The translations under genes were made by a program, and so were the position numbers. From Cryptomeria japonica (taxonomy: Eukaryota; Streptophyta; Pinopsida; Cupressales; Cupressaceae), in assembly GCF_030272615.1 (NCBI RefSeq), contig NC_081407.1, positions 144,464,897 to 144,528,896 on the forward strand: a DNA stretch of 64,000 nt, in the 5' to 3' direction. The stretch's first letter is position 1, and each line of letters begins with the position of its first letter. Positions 23,785 through 33,925 of this stretch are shown in pieces. The notes below the pieces were generated by a model that was not told the DNA's origin, ran no database searches, and saw only the letters and a program-made list of their open reading frames with translations.

Positions 23785-25019
23785 TTTGTCTCTCTTTGAG
23801 CCAATGTATTCTATAGCATTATTTCAAAAAAAACTTAAAACATAGAACCTCAAAGAAAATGGTTAGATTAAGGAAGATGTCCTAGTCATTCAAAGGACTA
23901 ATTAGGAGGAAAGGTGATGGAAATAAAGATGCCCCCTTGAAAGAAAATGTGGATTCAAGAGAACGTGGTTGTACTATCAAAATAGATGAGACAATGAAAA
24001 AGAAGAAGAAGAAAGTGAAATATAATGAGGATGAAGGAAAGGATAGTTGAAGTGATAATGGAAGCAAGCAAGCATGCAAAACAAAAAAATAAAATTCAAA
24101 GAAAAGCGTGATGTTGCTCCAACCAAGAAAAATGTCAACAAACTCTATTATGGTTTCAACGTTATGTTGCCTAGAATTTAATTACACCCTTTTGTTTTAC
24201 CAAAATATTTTTGTACTAATTACTTCCTACCATTTAAACATCAAATCTATGTCCCAAAAATGGCAAGTTCATTGTCTTGGAAGCGAGTCAAGTTCAAATT
24301 ATTTTGCAAGCATTTAGCAATGGGCTGACAGATGAAATTAAAATAAAGAAATTAATTAAAATATGTACCAAATCCTCTATTATGAAATCTCCACTCAAGC
24401 ATGTAGTAAGAAAGGTTGAGCACAAGAATTCACACTATGAAATTCACAAATTAACCATCTAACATCCATGTAATAACACTATACCATGACTAAAAAAAAT
24501 TGCTTCAATCCATTAATATATTATATATAAAATGAAAACCACGAGATGCATATCCAACCTCTGAAAAAATGCATTGAAACAATTCTAAGCTAAATTAAGA
24601 AGAATTACATTCTCTTGTTGTCTAAAGAAGAACATGCAGACTACGATGAAGCCCATGAGATTACTCAATGTGTGTAGTGAAGGAATTGTTGTTCAATCTA
24701 GAAAACATTTGGGCACCATGATTAGCAAACAAAGTAGCGATATGTTGTGCCTTCATCACTCCATGTCTCCATAATGCGCTCCGCAAAAAGTTGAACATTT
24801 ATGTGCAAGAGTTTATGTTAGGTATTTGTGCACTCTATTGGATTTAAGTTTGTCTTCCTTAGTAGAAATTGAAACTATTCAAGGTTGCATGAGTAGAAAG
24901 AGACTTTAAATGCATCGAGAAAATCCCGTTCCAGATAATAAATATCATGCCATCTCCACCACTTTATGCACTTCATTTATATTTAAATAGTCATAACATC
25001 TCTGATGAATAATGATGAG
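23785..25019. other. unassigned, possibly decayed internal gypsy sequence
   Basis: The first roughly 60 bp resemble the PPT-proximal part of the 28-39 kb element. The rest holds only short ORFs without domains. Confidence 0.35.
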
Positions 25020-25420
25020 CTACTAAGGTCCTAATCGGTACTGAGAGCGGAGGGTGAATTAGTACACACAAAAACTTGCTCCGACACTTTGACAAATCAA
25101 AACACAGACAACCGGTTGTCTTCACCACTGTACTTAACCATAGCAATACCAGTTAGATAGAAATAACTCAGACAACATTCAACAGATCTCAAATCTTGAT
25201 GACTACTTCACTGATATAATCATGCATGAGTTGTACCAATAAAAACCACATCCACTAGACAATGCATGCATATCTAACTTAATCAAAAACCACTCAATCA
25301 TCACATGAAAAACTCACAACCCATAACACACAGAGTTTTCACGTAGAAACCCAAATGGGAAAAACCATACACTACAATAACAAAACTCATCATATGCCAA
25401 CAATCTCTTCATCACAACAA
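25020..25420 (+). repeat. degenerate LTR-like fragment, possibly Copia/SIRE type
   Basis: The stretch 'ggtactgagagcggagggtgaattagtac..acttgctccgacac' resembles the 'gagggggggtgaat..agt' signature of some plant Copia LTRs. No partner LTR, TSD or coding domain is seen, so the call rests on that short motif only. Confidence 0.3.
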
Positions 25421-28181
25421 TTATAAAATTAACACATGCGATGCTCATATCTTTTTATTGCTTGATCCTTTGAGCATGATGTTGTAAACTTATCCAAAAA
25501 GTATCTAACATGGTCCTTAGATATAAACACAATTCACTAGCACCAATATTAGCTTCTTAAATAAGTTCCAAACCTACAATCATCACAAGACATAAAGCAT
25601 TTCCATTAACTTTGTTCACCATGGGTAAAATCACAATACTTATACATTTAAAATCATTTTCTTATTCTAGGTTAATACTATAGATCAATTAAGTCACATT
25701 TCATTTTTTATTTTATTTTAAGTGTATAAGATTCCATAAGCATAATTAGATTATTCCATACATGCAGTGGAAACATAAACAAGATCTAATCATAACCAAG
25801 TATCCTTATCATCTAAATTAAGTGAAGTATCTCAAGTACCAACAAAACATGAAGTGTCTAAGCCCATCTATAAGTGGGGCCTCACATCATCCTCCCATGT
25901 CTAAACTTCCTCCTGGAAGTTAGTAAGAAGTAAAGGAACTCACCCCCTAAGCTAATGTACAAGGTGAGAAGGTCAAAATTCTCCTTTAGTAAGTAGTAGG
26001 TGAATCACAACCTTTCCAACTAGTATGAAATATCTATATAGTATCCACCAAAAATGGCTATCTACGAGTAGGAGTAGCATCACATTGTGCATAGGTTGTC
26101 ATACACATCACACCTAGGACAAGTTAATCAAGAACCTAATATATCTTTCAAATACTTACAACACACACCTAAGATGGTTTTGGTCACACATTCATTAGGT
26201 CATCACTAGTAAACTTGTTATTTAATCAAACACCACCACCTCACAAGAGTGTCTCAAATAGACTATATTCTTAATAAGAAGTTGTACATTGCATCATGCC
26301 AACAATACACCATACTCATCATGTTTTGGTAATCATTTGATATCCTCCTTAATTGTTTTCCTCTAGCACTTGGTTTCTCATATAAACAAGCAAAGCACCA
26401 TAACCAATCATAAATTACCGCAAAAAGTACTCACTTGAATCACAACACAAGGCTCACACAAAGGGATGAGGATGACTAGTGCCCAAAATTCTCCTCTAAG
26501 ATTTCATATCACATAAATTATTATCATCAGGTCCTCCCTAAGGAACCTCTGATAGAGATATCATATAGATCTAGGGGAAATAAATTGTAACTAACCCATA
26601 AAGGTCTCATTTACCCCTTCATAATAATTCCCTAGCCATCTACTCCCCCCACACAAGTTGTCAGGGACCCCTTATGAGTATGATAGTCTAAATTTTTCAT
26701 ATTACTATGTGCATGCCAATAGCAACAAACATTTGATAAAGCCTCAAAACAAGAAATTTTAAAATTCAAATAAAATTAGTTAATGAAAATACACAAATGA
26801 AGCTAAAATTTTAATAATGACTAGCAAATAGTAATTCAAAAATTTAAAATGAAAGGTCATAATAACCAGTCCTTTAGGAAAAAAGGACAATTTCATAATG
26901 CATTTAACTAATAATTTGAAGAAATTTGAAAAATTGTTGGCTTCATTAATTACATAAAAGTCATATCAATAATAAAAAATATGAGTCCATAATTGCATAA
27001 CATTTTATAAGACAATCACCTTACGACTTCAATAAAGTCACCTAAGGGGAAGGAGAGGAAATGCTGGTCTTCAACTAGATAGAGCTCATGAATACATCAT
27101 AATATCACAATAAGCATGTCCCACACCACCTGGGATAGTCATATAATAATTGAATCATCAATGATAGATCTACTCTAGAAAGATGAGCACACTTAGGTCC
27201 ATCCCCAACCCTTTTGGTTTACAATAATAGATGGTAGCAAGAGAGATAAGGGAAAATTAAACAAGTAATTGTATCACAAATGAATCACTAGTAGATCCAT
27301 AAGGCAGGGGAGATGAGGGAAACACTACAAAATGACAATGAGGGCCATGTTGCAACTCTCCTCACTCCTCGAGATAAAGGCCCCATGATAGCTCATCTTA
27401 CTCTAGGAGTCAGGGCACAAATGCACTCACCTCACCCCAAATAGGTTAAGTCATAATAGAGGCCCTTTGTCTACCACTCGACCCTTAATTATGCTAGTGA
27501 ACACTTATCCCTTGGGAGTGGTTGACACTAGGGGATACACCAACATAACAAAATATGATCACAAAAAGAACTATAGACATCCTTCCTTATAAATAATTAG
27601 CACTTCACATTAATCATGTGCACAAGGGGGTACATGTAGGTAAATCCTACTGGATGTTCACTACACCCTTAACCCAACACATAACTCCTAAGAACATAAA
27701 CATATACTCACCACTCAACAAAAGGACACCATAAATCACAACACCTAAGGTTCATAATAGCACACGATTATCATAAGGGGGTATACATCATAAAATTGTG
27801 TACAATATCCACAAACCCTTCTCCCAAGTTGAATGTCCTGTAAAAGAATTAGTTGTATGTACATCCAAAATAATTTGTTTCTTCACCAAATAAGAATAAG
27901 TTTTTCAACAAGATAATGATCATTATAAGTTTAGTTCTTTGAAAACAATCAACATGGCCATAAAGTTCTAGAGTAGGTAATCACAACAGATTTAAGAAGT
28001 TTGAAGTTTAGTTAATATACTTGAGAAGCAATTCGTTTGTGTTAAATTGGTAGTTTCAAATTTTTGTTTATTTTGTTTTCTTTATTAATGATATTATTTA
28101 TGTGCAAGTCATTGCACGAAATTATTAAATTAGTTTTATACGAGAGTCATGGACTATTGATGTTGTAAATGCAATTTGTTG
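25421..28181. other. unassigned intergenic sequence
   Basis: There are no ORFs of note on either strand across almost 2.8 kb. The sequence looks like a heavily mutated repeat (many 'cacaac' and 'ctcatc' words), but I cannot name it. Confidence 0.35.
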
Positions 28182-28186
28182 CCAAT
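28182..28186. repeat. TSD of the Tat-like element, left copy (CCAAT)
   Basis: CCAAT occurs here and at 39133-39137, exactly bordering the two LTRs. Confidence 0.88.
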
Positions 28187-28943
28187 TGTATATGGTGAAA
28201 ATGGATACAATAATAACAGAATTGGAAGGCTAAATGAATTCAACCACCAAACCCTAGCCTAACAACAACAAAGATCCACCATAACATATGAAGATTACCT
28301 AAGACAATGTAAATAAAACAAAATCACAAAGATTATACCATCACATGTCCAATAGGGTTTTGATCTCCATTCTTCCTATCTCCATTGATCTTGCTTGATA
28401 TATTTGCTCTTAGATTTTATGTGCACAAGAGCTCAACAAAGAACGGAATGTGGTTGCAAGTAGGATCATAGTGTAGTCAAAATGATCATTAGGGTTTGAT
28501 AATGAAGGAAGCATCTCCTTAAATAGAAGACACAATATGAAATGGAGGGATAAGATTGAGAGGTGTAAAAAGGAGGTCGGCTAGGATTAGAGGGTAGGTA
28601 GAAGAAATAATAAAATAATGAAAAAGGTAGGTAGTGTATGAATTAAGAGATGAATGACATGTGTCATGGGTAGAAAAGGCTAATGAATTAATTAAATAAA
28701 TAAAGATTTATTTAATTAATAGAAGAAGTAAGATAATTAAATAAATAAGATATTTATTTAATTTAGGAAAATGATAATTTAAATAAATAAATGTATTTAT
28801 TTAAATGAGAAATAAGGCTAGAAGAGGATAAATGAATTAATTAAATAAATAAAGATTTATTTAATTAATAGAAGAATTAAGCTTAGATAATTAAATAAAT
28901 AAAATATTTATTTAATTAGACTAGACAATTTTGGGTGTCTACA
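28187..28943 (-). repeat. Tat-like element 3' LTR
   Basis: 757 bp. The plus-strand edges are TGTATATGGTG and GGGTGTCTACA, so the element-sense LTR starts TGTAGACACCC. Bases 28682-28920 hold five AT palindromes in a row. It differs from the 5' LTR by about five substitutions, a 3-bp and a 2-bp indel (by eye). Confidence 0.93.
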
Positions 28944-28957
28944 TTTTGCCCCTCTTT
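28944..28957 (-). other. polypurine tract of the Tat-like element
   Basis: The minus strand reads AAAGAGGGGCAAAA directly before the 3' LTR start (TGTAGACACC). Confidence 0.8.
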
Positions 28958-29409
28958 GAGACAATGCGACTTGTCGTGTTGTTTCAAAGAAGATAAGATG
29001 AATTGATACAGAGTTGCCCCAGAATGGGTATGATATGCCCCCTCGAGAGATTGGATGAAAATGTCTGAAAAGATTGCAGACAATCTCTCGATAAGAAAGA
29101 AAGGCTAGAATGGACTGACCGAATAAAGTGACAAAGTCACGGGATGAGGAAGACTGACTCGGGAAATGAAGGCTAAGGCTAGGGTAGGCTATAAGATAGA
29201 CCACGGGCAAAAGACATCCTCATTGTCATCTACACCTTCACGAGATCAAAGTGCAGAGCAAGAAAAGAGCAGCAGCAGTCAGCAGCGATGGCTTTCGTGC
29301 ACAGATTCGACCGCGTTCGACGATTTCAGAGGCCAGCAGAGGCAGGAGAGCCGGTAAGTACCACCAAACCTCCTCGTACTTTGACGTATTTAATTTTGTC
29401 ATTAATGCA

Positions 29410-29429
29410 TGCTAGGTAATGTAATAAAT
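29410..29429. repeat. short perfect palindrome
   Basis: ATAAATGCGCATTTAT is a 16-bp perfect palindrome just before the hairpin array. It could be chance in AT-rich DNA. Confidence 0.5.
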
Positions 29430-29492
29430 GCGCATTTATGTCAGGAAAACGCATTTGTGTTTGAAAAGTATGAATTTGCATCTTCTAGGTCA

Positions 29493-29856
29493 AATCGACA
29501 GTTCTGTGATGAACATATGCTGTCGATTAGATAAGCTGCTGAGAGGATACACTCAAGCAGGTCCTCTAGGAAGACTAGGATAGATCAAGGCACTTTGTGA
29601 TGAACAGTGAGTACCAAGATAGAGTACTTTGTGATGAACAGGGAGTACTGAAATATGAGCAGCACTTTGTGATGAACAGGGAGTGCAAATGTGAGTAGCA
29701 CTTTGTGATGAACAGGGAGTGTCACACACGTAGTACTTTGTGATGAACAGGGAGTACCACTAGGATAAATAGCAACACTTTGTGATGAACAGTGAGTGTC
29801 AATAGGGTAGATAGCAATATGCATTTAGATAACATTTTGTGATAAACAGTGAATGC
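29493..29856. repeat. array of eight short hairpins with a fixed TGTGATGAACA loop
   Basis: The core TGTGATGAACA (TGTGATAAACA in the last unit) starts at 29505, 29596, 29630, 29668, 29704, 29739, 29781 and 29839. Units 2-8 have a 15-base loop (TTGTGATGAACAGGG or a close variant) flanked by short inverted arms: GTACT/AGTAC, GCACT/AGTGC, ACACT/AGTGT. Arm sequences change between units but mostly stay paired. Unit 1 has a longer 9-bp stem (AATCGACAG/CTGTCGATT). The array lies between the 3' LTR and the antisense PMD ORF, upstream of that ORF on its own strand. Function is unknown. It could be an RNA structure, a protein-binding array or simply a tandem repeat. Confidence 0.8.
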
Positions 29857-29904
29857 CACTATAACTGACATGATTGAGTTGTTTGACTATAGGAGTATTT
29901 GCCG

Positions 29905-30344
29905 ATGCTAGAGTCACGAGAGAGATTCCCGTCGACGCAATTGTCGCTCGAGGACAGAGCTGCCATCGAGGAGATGGGTTTGAGACATGTGCTGTACGTG
30001 CCTGAGTTTCGGGCAAACATGGGTTTGCTGACTGCGCTGGCTGAGAGATGGCACTCTGAGATGTGCACGTTTCATCTGTCGATGGGTGAGATGACAGTCA
30101 CCTTGGAGGATGTATATAGGATTATGCGGAAACTGATTGATGGGGAGTTGATTCCGTATGATCGAGATGGAGACAGGGATGCCCTTAGACGAGTGTTCTA
30201 GGATCCAAAATTGGAGATGAGGGTGGGACACGTGGCATGGGATACCATGACATGGATAGGATTAGCACTACCAATAGTGTTGGCAGGAGTGATCAATGAG
30301 TTCCTCTGTATCAGTTTTGTACCATTTTGTATAATGATGTAGAC
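29905..30344 (+). pseudogene. plant mobile domain (PMD) ORF, antisense inside the Tat-like element
   Basis: The plus frame from ATG 29905 reads ERFPSTQLSLEDRAAIEEMG, LLTALAERWHSEMCTFHLS and GEMTVTLEDVYRIMRKLIDG. This matches the N-terminal part of the plant mobile domain (aminotransferase-like family, as in MAIN/MAIL proteins): 'L-T-A-L-x-E-R-W..E..TFHL..GE.T.TLEDV'. A TAG at 30199-30201, where Trp would fit, interrupts it. The frame then continues to a TAG near 30344. Only about 146 codons of the domain remain. PMD proteins in plants act in gene silencing and transposon control, and transposon-borne versions are known. A pyrimidine-containing stretch ending in AG at 29892 could be a splice acceptor, so an exon structure is possible. 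Confidence 0.72.
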
Positions 30345-31904
30345 ACCTGCAGGTGATTGTAGCCATATGATTTTGACATCATTGTATCATGACACTTTAT
30401 ATATATATATGAGATGATGCATCTTTGCGGCAGCTATATGCATGTGTACCTATGTGATGAGATGTTCTTATGTGATGCTTATGATATGGATGCAAATATG
30501 TATATGATGCAATGCAATATTTTTTTTTTTGTTCATTTATGTTTTATATGTGTATGCATGATGCAAATGTGAATTTAAGTAATGCAGATGAATATGATAA
30601 TGCAAATGTAAATTGTGCTAACAGGTGTTGTGTGCAGGATGTGATGCAGTTGTGAGATTTATATGTATGTATGAAATGCTTATATGTGGTAATGCAGGTG
30701 TAACTACATGAAATGCAAATGTTTTTGGTGTGTCATTATACTCAGTCATGTGATAGCAGGCTACGCGGACTTGAGAAGGACGATGGAAGTCAATCAAGAA
30801 AGGGGGATGGAAGACAGAAGATATGAAAGTGAAAGAGCTTATTGTGCGTTATCATCATTGAGCTTTATTATGGCAAGTAGGTTATGACAATCGAGGCATT
30901 TATTCGACCCAGAAAGTCATTGTACCTGTTTGCATGGAGATAAGACAGTCACAAACAAGGAATGCCCCAGTTCACACTAGACTCATAGTGTCCTCATATC
31001 CTTGGACAAGTCATCGCATTACTAAGAGACAATCCATAGACAGCAAATGCAAATAGGTGACGATAGCCCATCCTCGCCTTTCTAGTCAAAGACATCTTGG
31101 AGATAGAATCTCTAGTTAGAGACATCCTGGAAAAGCTAAAAGACATGTCACCAAAAGATAAAATCAAAGGAAAACCAAGACTCGACACCAACATCCACTA
31201 TAGTCCTCAAGTTTAGTGTCTCTTGTCACTCGTATAAGTCTTATTTGATTGTGGTCACAATGTTTACTTTCACAAAAAGGATAGATAGCACTGAACCATA
31301 TGTTGTCTGAGTCTGTTGAAAGATTTGATTTGTTGAAGCCCATTGTTGCTGCTGTGTCTCATCTAAAACTGACTGAATCCATGAAACTGATACTTTATTG
31401 CGGAGAAGATGAAACTTTATTGCGGATCTGTGATGCAAATGTTGCTTTATTGCGGATTGTGCGCGAATAGATTGAAGGAAGCTGGAAGAAACTGTACTCC
31501 TCGAAACATGTGATGTTCTCAGTTCCACACCCATCACTAGACATAGGATTTGCCTTAGCCACAGATAGGATCTGATTTATTATGGATGGAAAGGAAGGCG
31601 AAAAGGGAGGTTTATTATGAATGGCTAACCAATCTTGGGTAGATCAATTGACAAGCCATGATGGGAATGGGTAAGTTTATTATGGATGAATAGGTTGTGA
31701 GTGTGTGCAAAGTGAAAGGATGAAAGTGAATCCTGAAGGAGGGAGGAGCAATGTCTCTACGCATGGCGCTGGTGACCCAGTTTTCACCATGGTACTTGCC
31801 CAGGGCACCACCGAAGTGGTTTTCACCATTGGACGAAATTATTTCTCTTTACTTTTTTCGATTTTTCAATGTTTTTGTGTCACAAGGCACCTGTTTGCCA
31901 GGTT
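30345..31904 (-). other. noncoding tract of the Tat-like element
   Basis: No coding domain is seen. 30360-30740 is rich in 'atgatgcaaatg'-like words. 31394-31460 has three 'ctttattgcgga' repeats, and 31577-31690 has three 'tttattatg(g/a)atg' repeats. Such tracts between pol and the 3' LTR are common in Tat elements. Confidence 0.5.
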
Positions 31905-32015
31905 TTCACCAGGTAATGATTTTTTTGTTTTTATAATTTTTTTGTATTTTTGAATTTTTTTGATTTTTTTGTTTTTTTGAATTTTTTTGATTTTTTTGTA
32001 TTTTTAAATTAGGAT
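31905..32015. repeat. T-rich (TTTTTTG)-type low-complexity tract
   Basis: Runs of five to seven T separated by single G, GA or GTA, i.e. A-rich in element sense. It begins just after the integrase C-terminal stop. Confidence 0.8.
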
Positions 32016-32026
32016 ATTCCGAAGAG

Positions 32027-33007
32027 CTATATGTAGAACTTGCGAAGGTGCATGCTGTTGATAGGATCCTCCAAAGGTTCACCTTCTGTAGTTGAGAGCT
32101 GATATGCCCCAGATCCATAGGCTGCTGTAACGATGTAAGGACCAAGCCAGTTTGGTTCGAACTTGCCCTTCTTCTCTCTGTCTTGCTGATTCTTGGGGTT
32201 TTCTCTGAGAACCAAGTCACCTACCTCAAATGTGCGAGGCTTGACTTTATGATTGTAGATGCACTGTTCCTTGACTGAATGATGTGTAGCTTGAGTGTCT
32301 ATCTTCCTTGATGAAGGAATTGAGATAGAATTACTAGTGTGTGGACTACACAGGCTCGTATGCGTGTCACCTGAAGAATTTTGGGCATCATTGATAGAAA
32401 AGTCCTTCGAGGAAGCTCCATTAAAGGTCCATGATGTATCACCAAAAGGGAATGGATGTGTGGAACAAGTGGATGAGTGATGAAGGCTTATGATTGTGAA
32501 AAGAAGTGAAAGTAGGATAGCATGATGGAGACTTAAGATCAACAAGTGCGCTTTTTGACTTGAAATTTTAGAACTTTTGCCCCCAGTTATTTTGATATTA
32601 GGGGAGATCAACTCTTGCTCTTTTTGCTTCATAGGATTTTTATCCTTGACCTTGTTTTTTTCAGAGTCCAATAGCTTTTGATTTTGATTTGGACTAAAGG
32701 ACTTTTCTTTATTATTGACTTTTAGATTTTTCTTTTCAACGCTTGATTGTTGATCCCCAATGAGTGAGGGCTTTTGTAATTCTTGTTGATCCAAGTCTGG
32801 AAGTGGAGTGGAAATGGAATGAGTGGATGATATGGTAAGGCTATGTGAGTTATCAAGAGGGCTGGCGATATGCTCAATAGATTCTTCGCAGGAACCACTC
32901 TTAGGACTATTGATATCAAGAGATGCTTGCACCACTAGAGGAGATTTGCATTCAGACTTAGTAGCCACAACACTAGGTGGTTCACACCCAATTCCTTGGC
33001 ATTGCAA
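32027..33007 (-). CDS. chimeric ORF ending in an integrase C-terminal GPY module
   Basis: A 326-codon uninterrupted frame. The first roughly 235 residues are Ser/Lys/Gln-rich without a known domain and include a hydrophobic run (HLLILSLHHAILLSLLFTII) that could be membrane-like by chance. The last roughly 75 residues are a gypsy integrase C-terminus: VKPRTFEVGDLVLR, GKFEPNWLGPY, INSMHLRKFYI. No catalytic integrase residues are present. Upstream is the protease, so RT through integrase core has been replaced by this unrelated stretch. Whether it is translated is unknown; in a dead gag-pro context it may be only structural. Its openness over 981 bp is notable. Confidence 0.6.
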   Translation of the reverse strand: MQCQGIGCEPPSVVATKSECKSPLVVQASLDINSPKSGSCEESIEHIASPLDNSHSLTISSTHSISTPLPDLDQQELQKPSLIGDQQSSVEKKNLKVNNKEKSFSPNQNQKLLDSEKNKVKDKNPMKQKEQELISPNIKITGGKSSKISSQKAHLLILSLHHAILLSLLFTIISLHHSSTCSTHPFPFGDTSWTFNGASSKDFSINDAQNSSGDTHTSLCSPHTSNSISIPSSRKIDTQATHHSVKEQCIYNHKVKPRTFEVGDLVLRENPKNQQDREKKGKFEPNWLGPYIVTAAYGSGAYQLSTTEGEPLEDPINSMHLRKFYI

Positions 33008-33127
33008 ATTGTTTGTAGGTTGTTCTTGTTGACAGAATACCTTAGGAGATAATGGGAGTTGGTCAACATGAAATATATACTCACCACATCCTAGGTCTTT
33101 AATCTTGAACTTTTCTTTTAGCTCTGC

Positions 33128-33823
33128 TTATTTGGATGTAGAAGCTTCTAAGGATTCAGGATCCACATATGATGATGAAGGAATAGCTTCTCGATTGACT
33201 GGAATTGTTATTTCTGATTGAGGTTGTAGATTGTTGCAATATATGAATGGATTTGGATCTGCTTTGATGGTCACTTCAACTCCATTGTGTGGAAACTTGA
33301 TACATCGATGATATGTAGATGGGACTGCGCTCATTTCATGAATCTAAGGACGTCCTAGCAATATGTTGTATGTGAGATCAAGATCAAGTACTTGACAAAC
33401 CACATCCTTTGTAACGGGCCCAACTCTAAGAGGTAAGGTGACTGTGCCTTTGGATGAACGCTCTTCATCATCATATGCCTTGATGGTAATTTTGTTTGTA
33501 GAATTCACAGCTTTGTCAGAATATCCCAATTGTTTAATAGTTCTCAATGTACAAATGTTTAGACCTGCTCCTCCATCTATCAGGACTCGTTTGATTCTAT
33601 GTTTGTGTATGAAGGCTTCAATGTGTAAAGGTGCATTATGTGGCTGACTTACGGAGGTGTCATCGGCTTTTGTGAATGTAAGGGAGTGTGGAATGGAAAG
33701 GTATCCCACCATGGCTTGAAATTGGTCCATGTTTAGATCAGTAGGAACAGCAGTATCTCTCAAGATTTTATCAAGAATGGCTTTATGTGCGGGAGATATG
33801 TGTAATAGTTCAAGGATTGACAT
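33128..33823 (-). pseudogene. Tat-like protease and downstream linker
   Basis: The minus frame has IKRVLIDGGAGLNICTLRTI, a retropepsin-like active site of the D-G-G type seen in Tat proteases, then DLTYNILLGRP. A TAG (Trp expected: GRP-W-IHEM) splits it from a second frame beginning IHEMSAVPSTYHRCIKFP. That frame ends in a TAA at 33128. It would process gag. It is in frame order with the gag frame upstream, across two more stops. Confidence 0.8.
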
Positions 33824-33925
33824 GAGCGCGGGTGTCTTCCCTAACTATTCTACAAGGTCATACTCAGGTTTGGTTGATGAAGAGGCGGTGTTTTTAGCTG
33901 GAGCACCTTGCAAAGTAATTTTACC

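Noticed and set aside
29493-29856. CRISPR-like reading of the repeat array
   Set aside because: The repeats are only about 25 bases with short, related spacers, in plant nuclear retrotransposon DNA and without cas genes.
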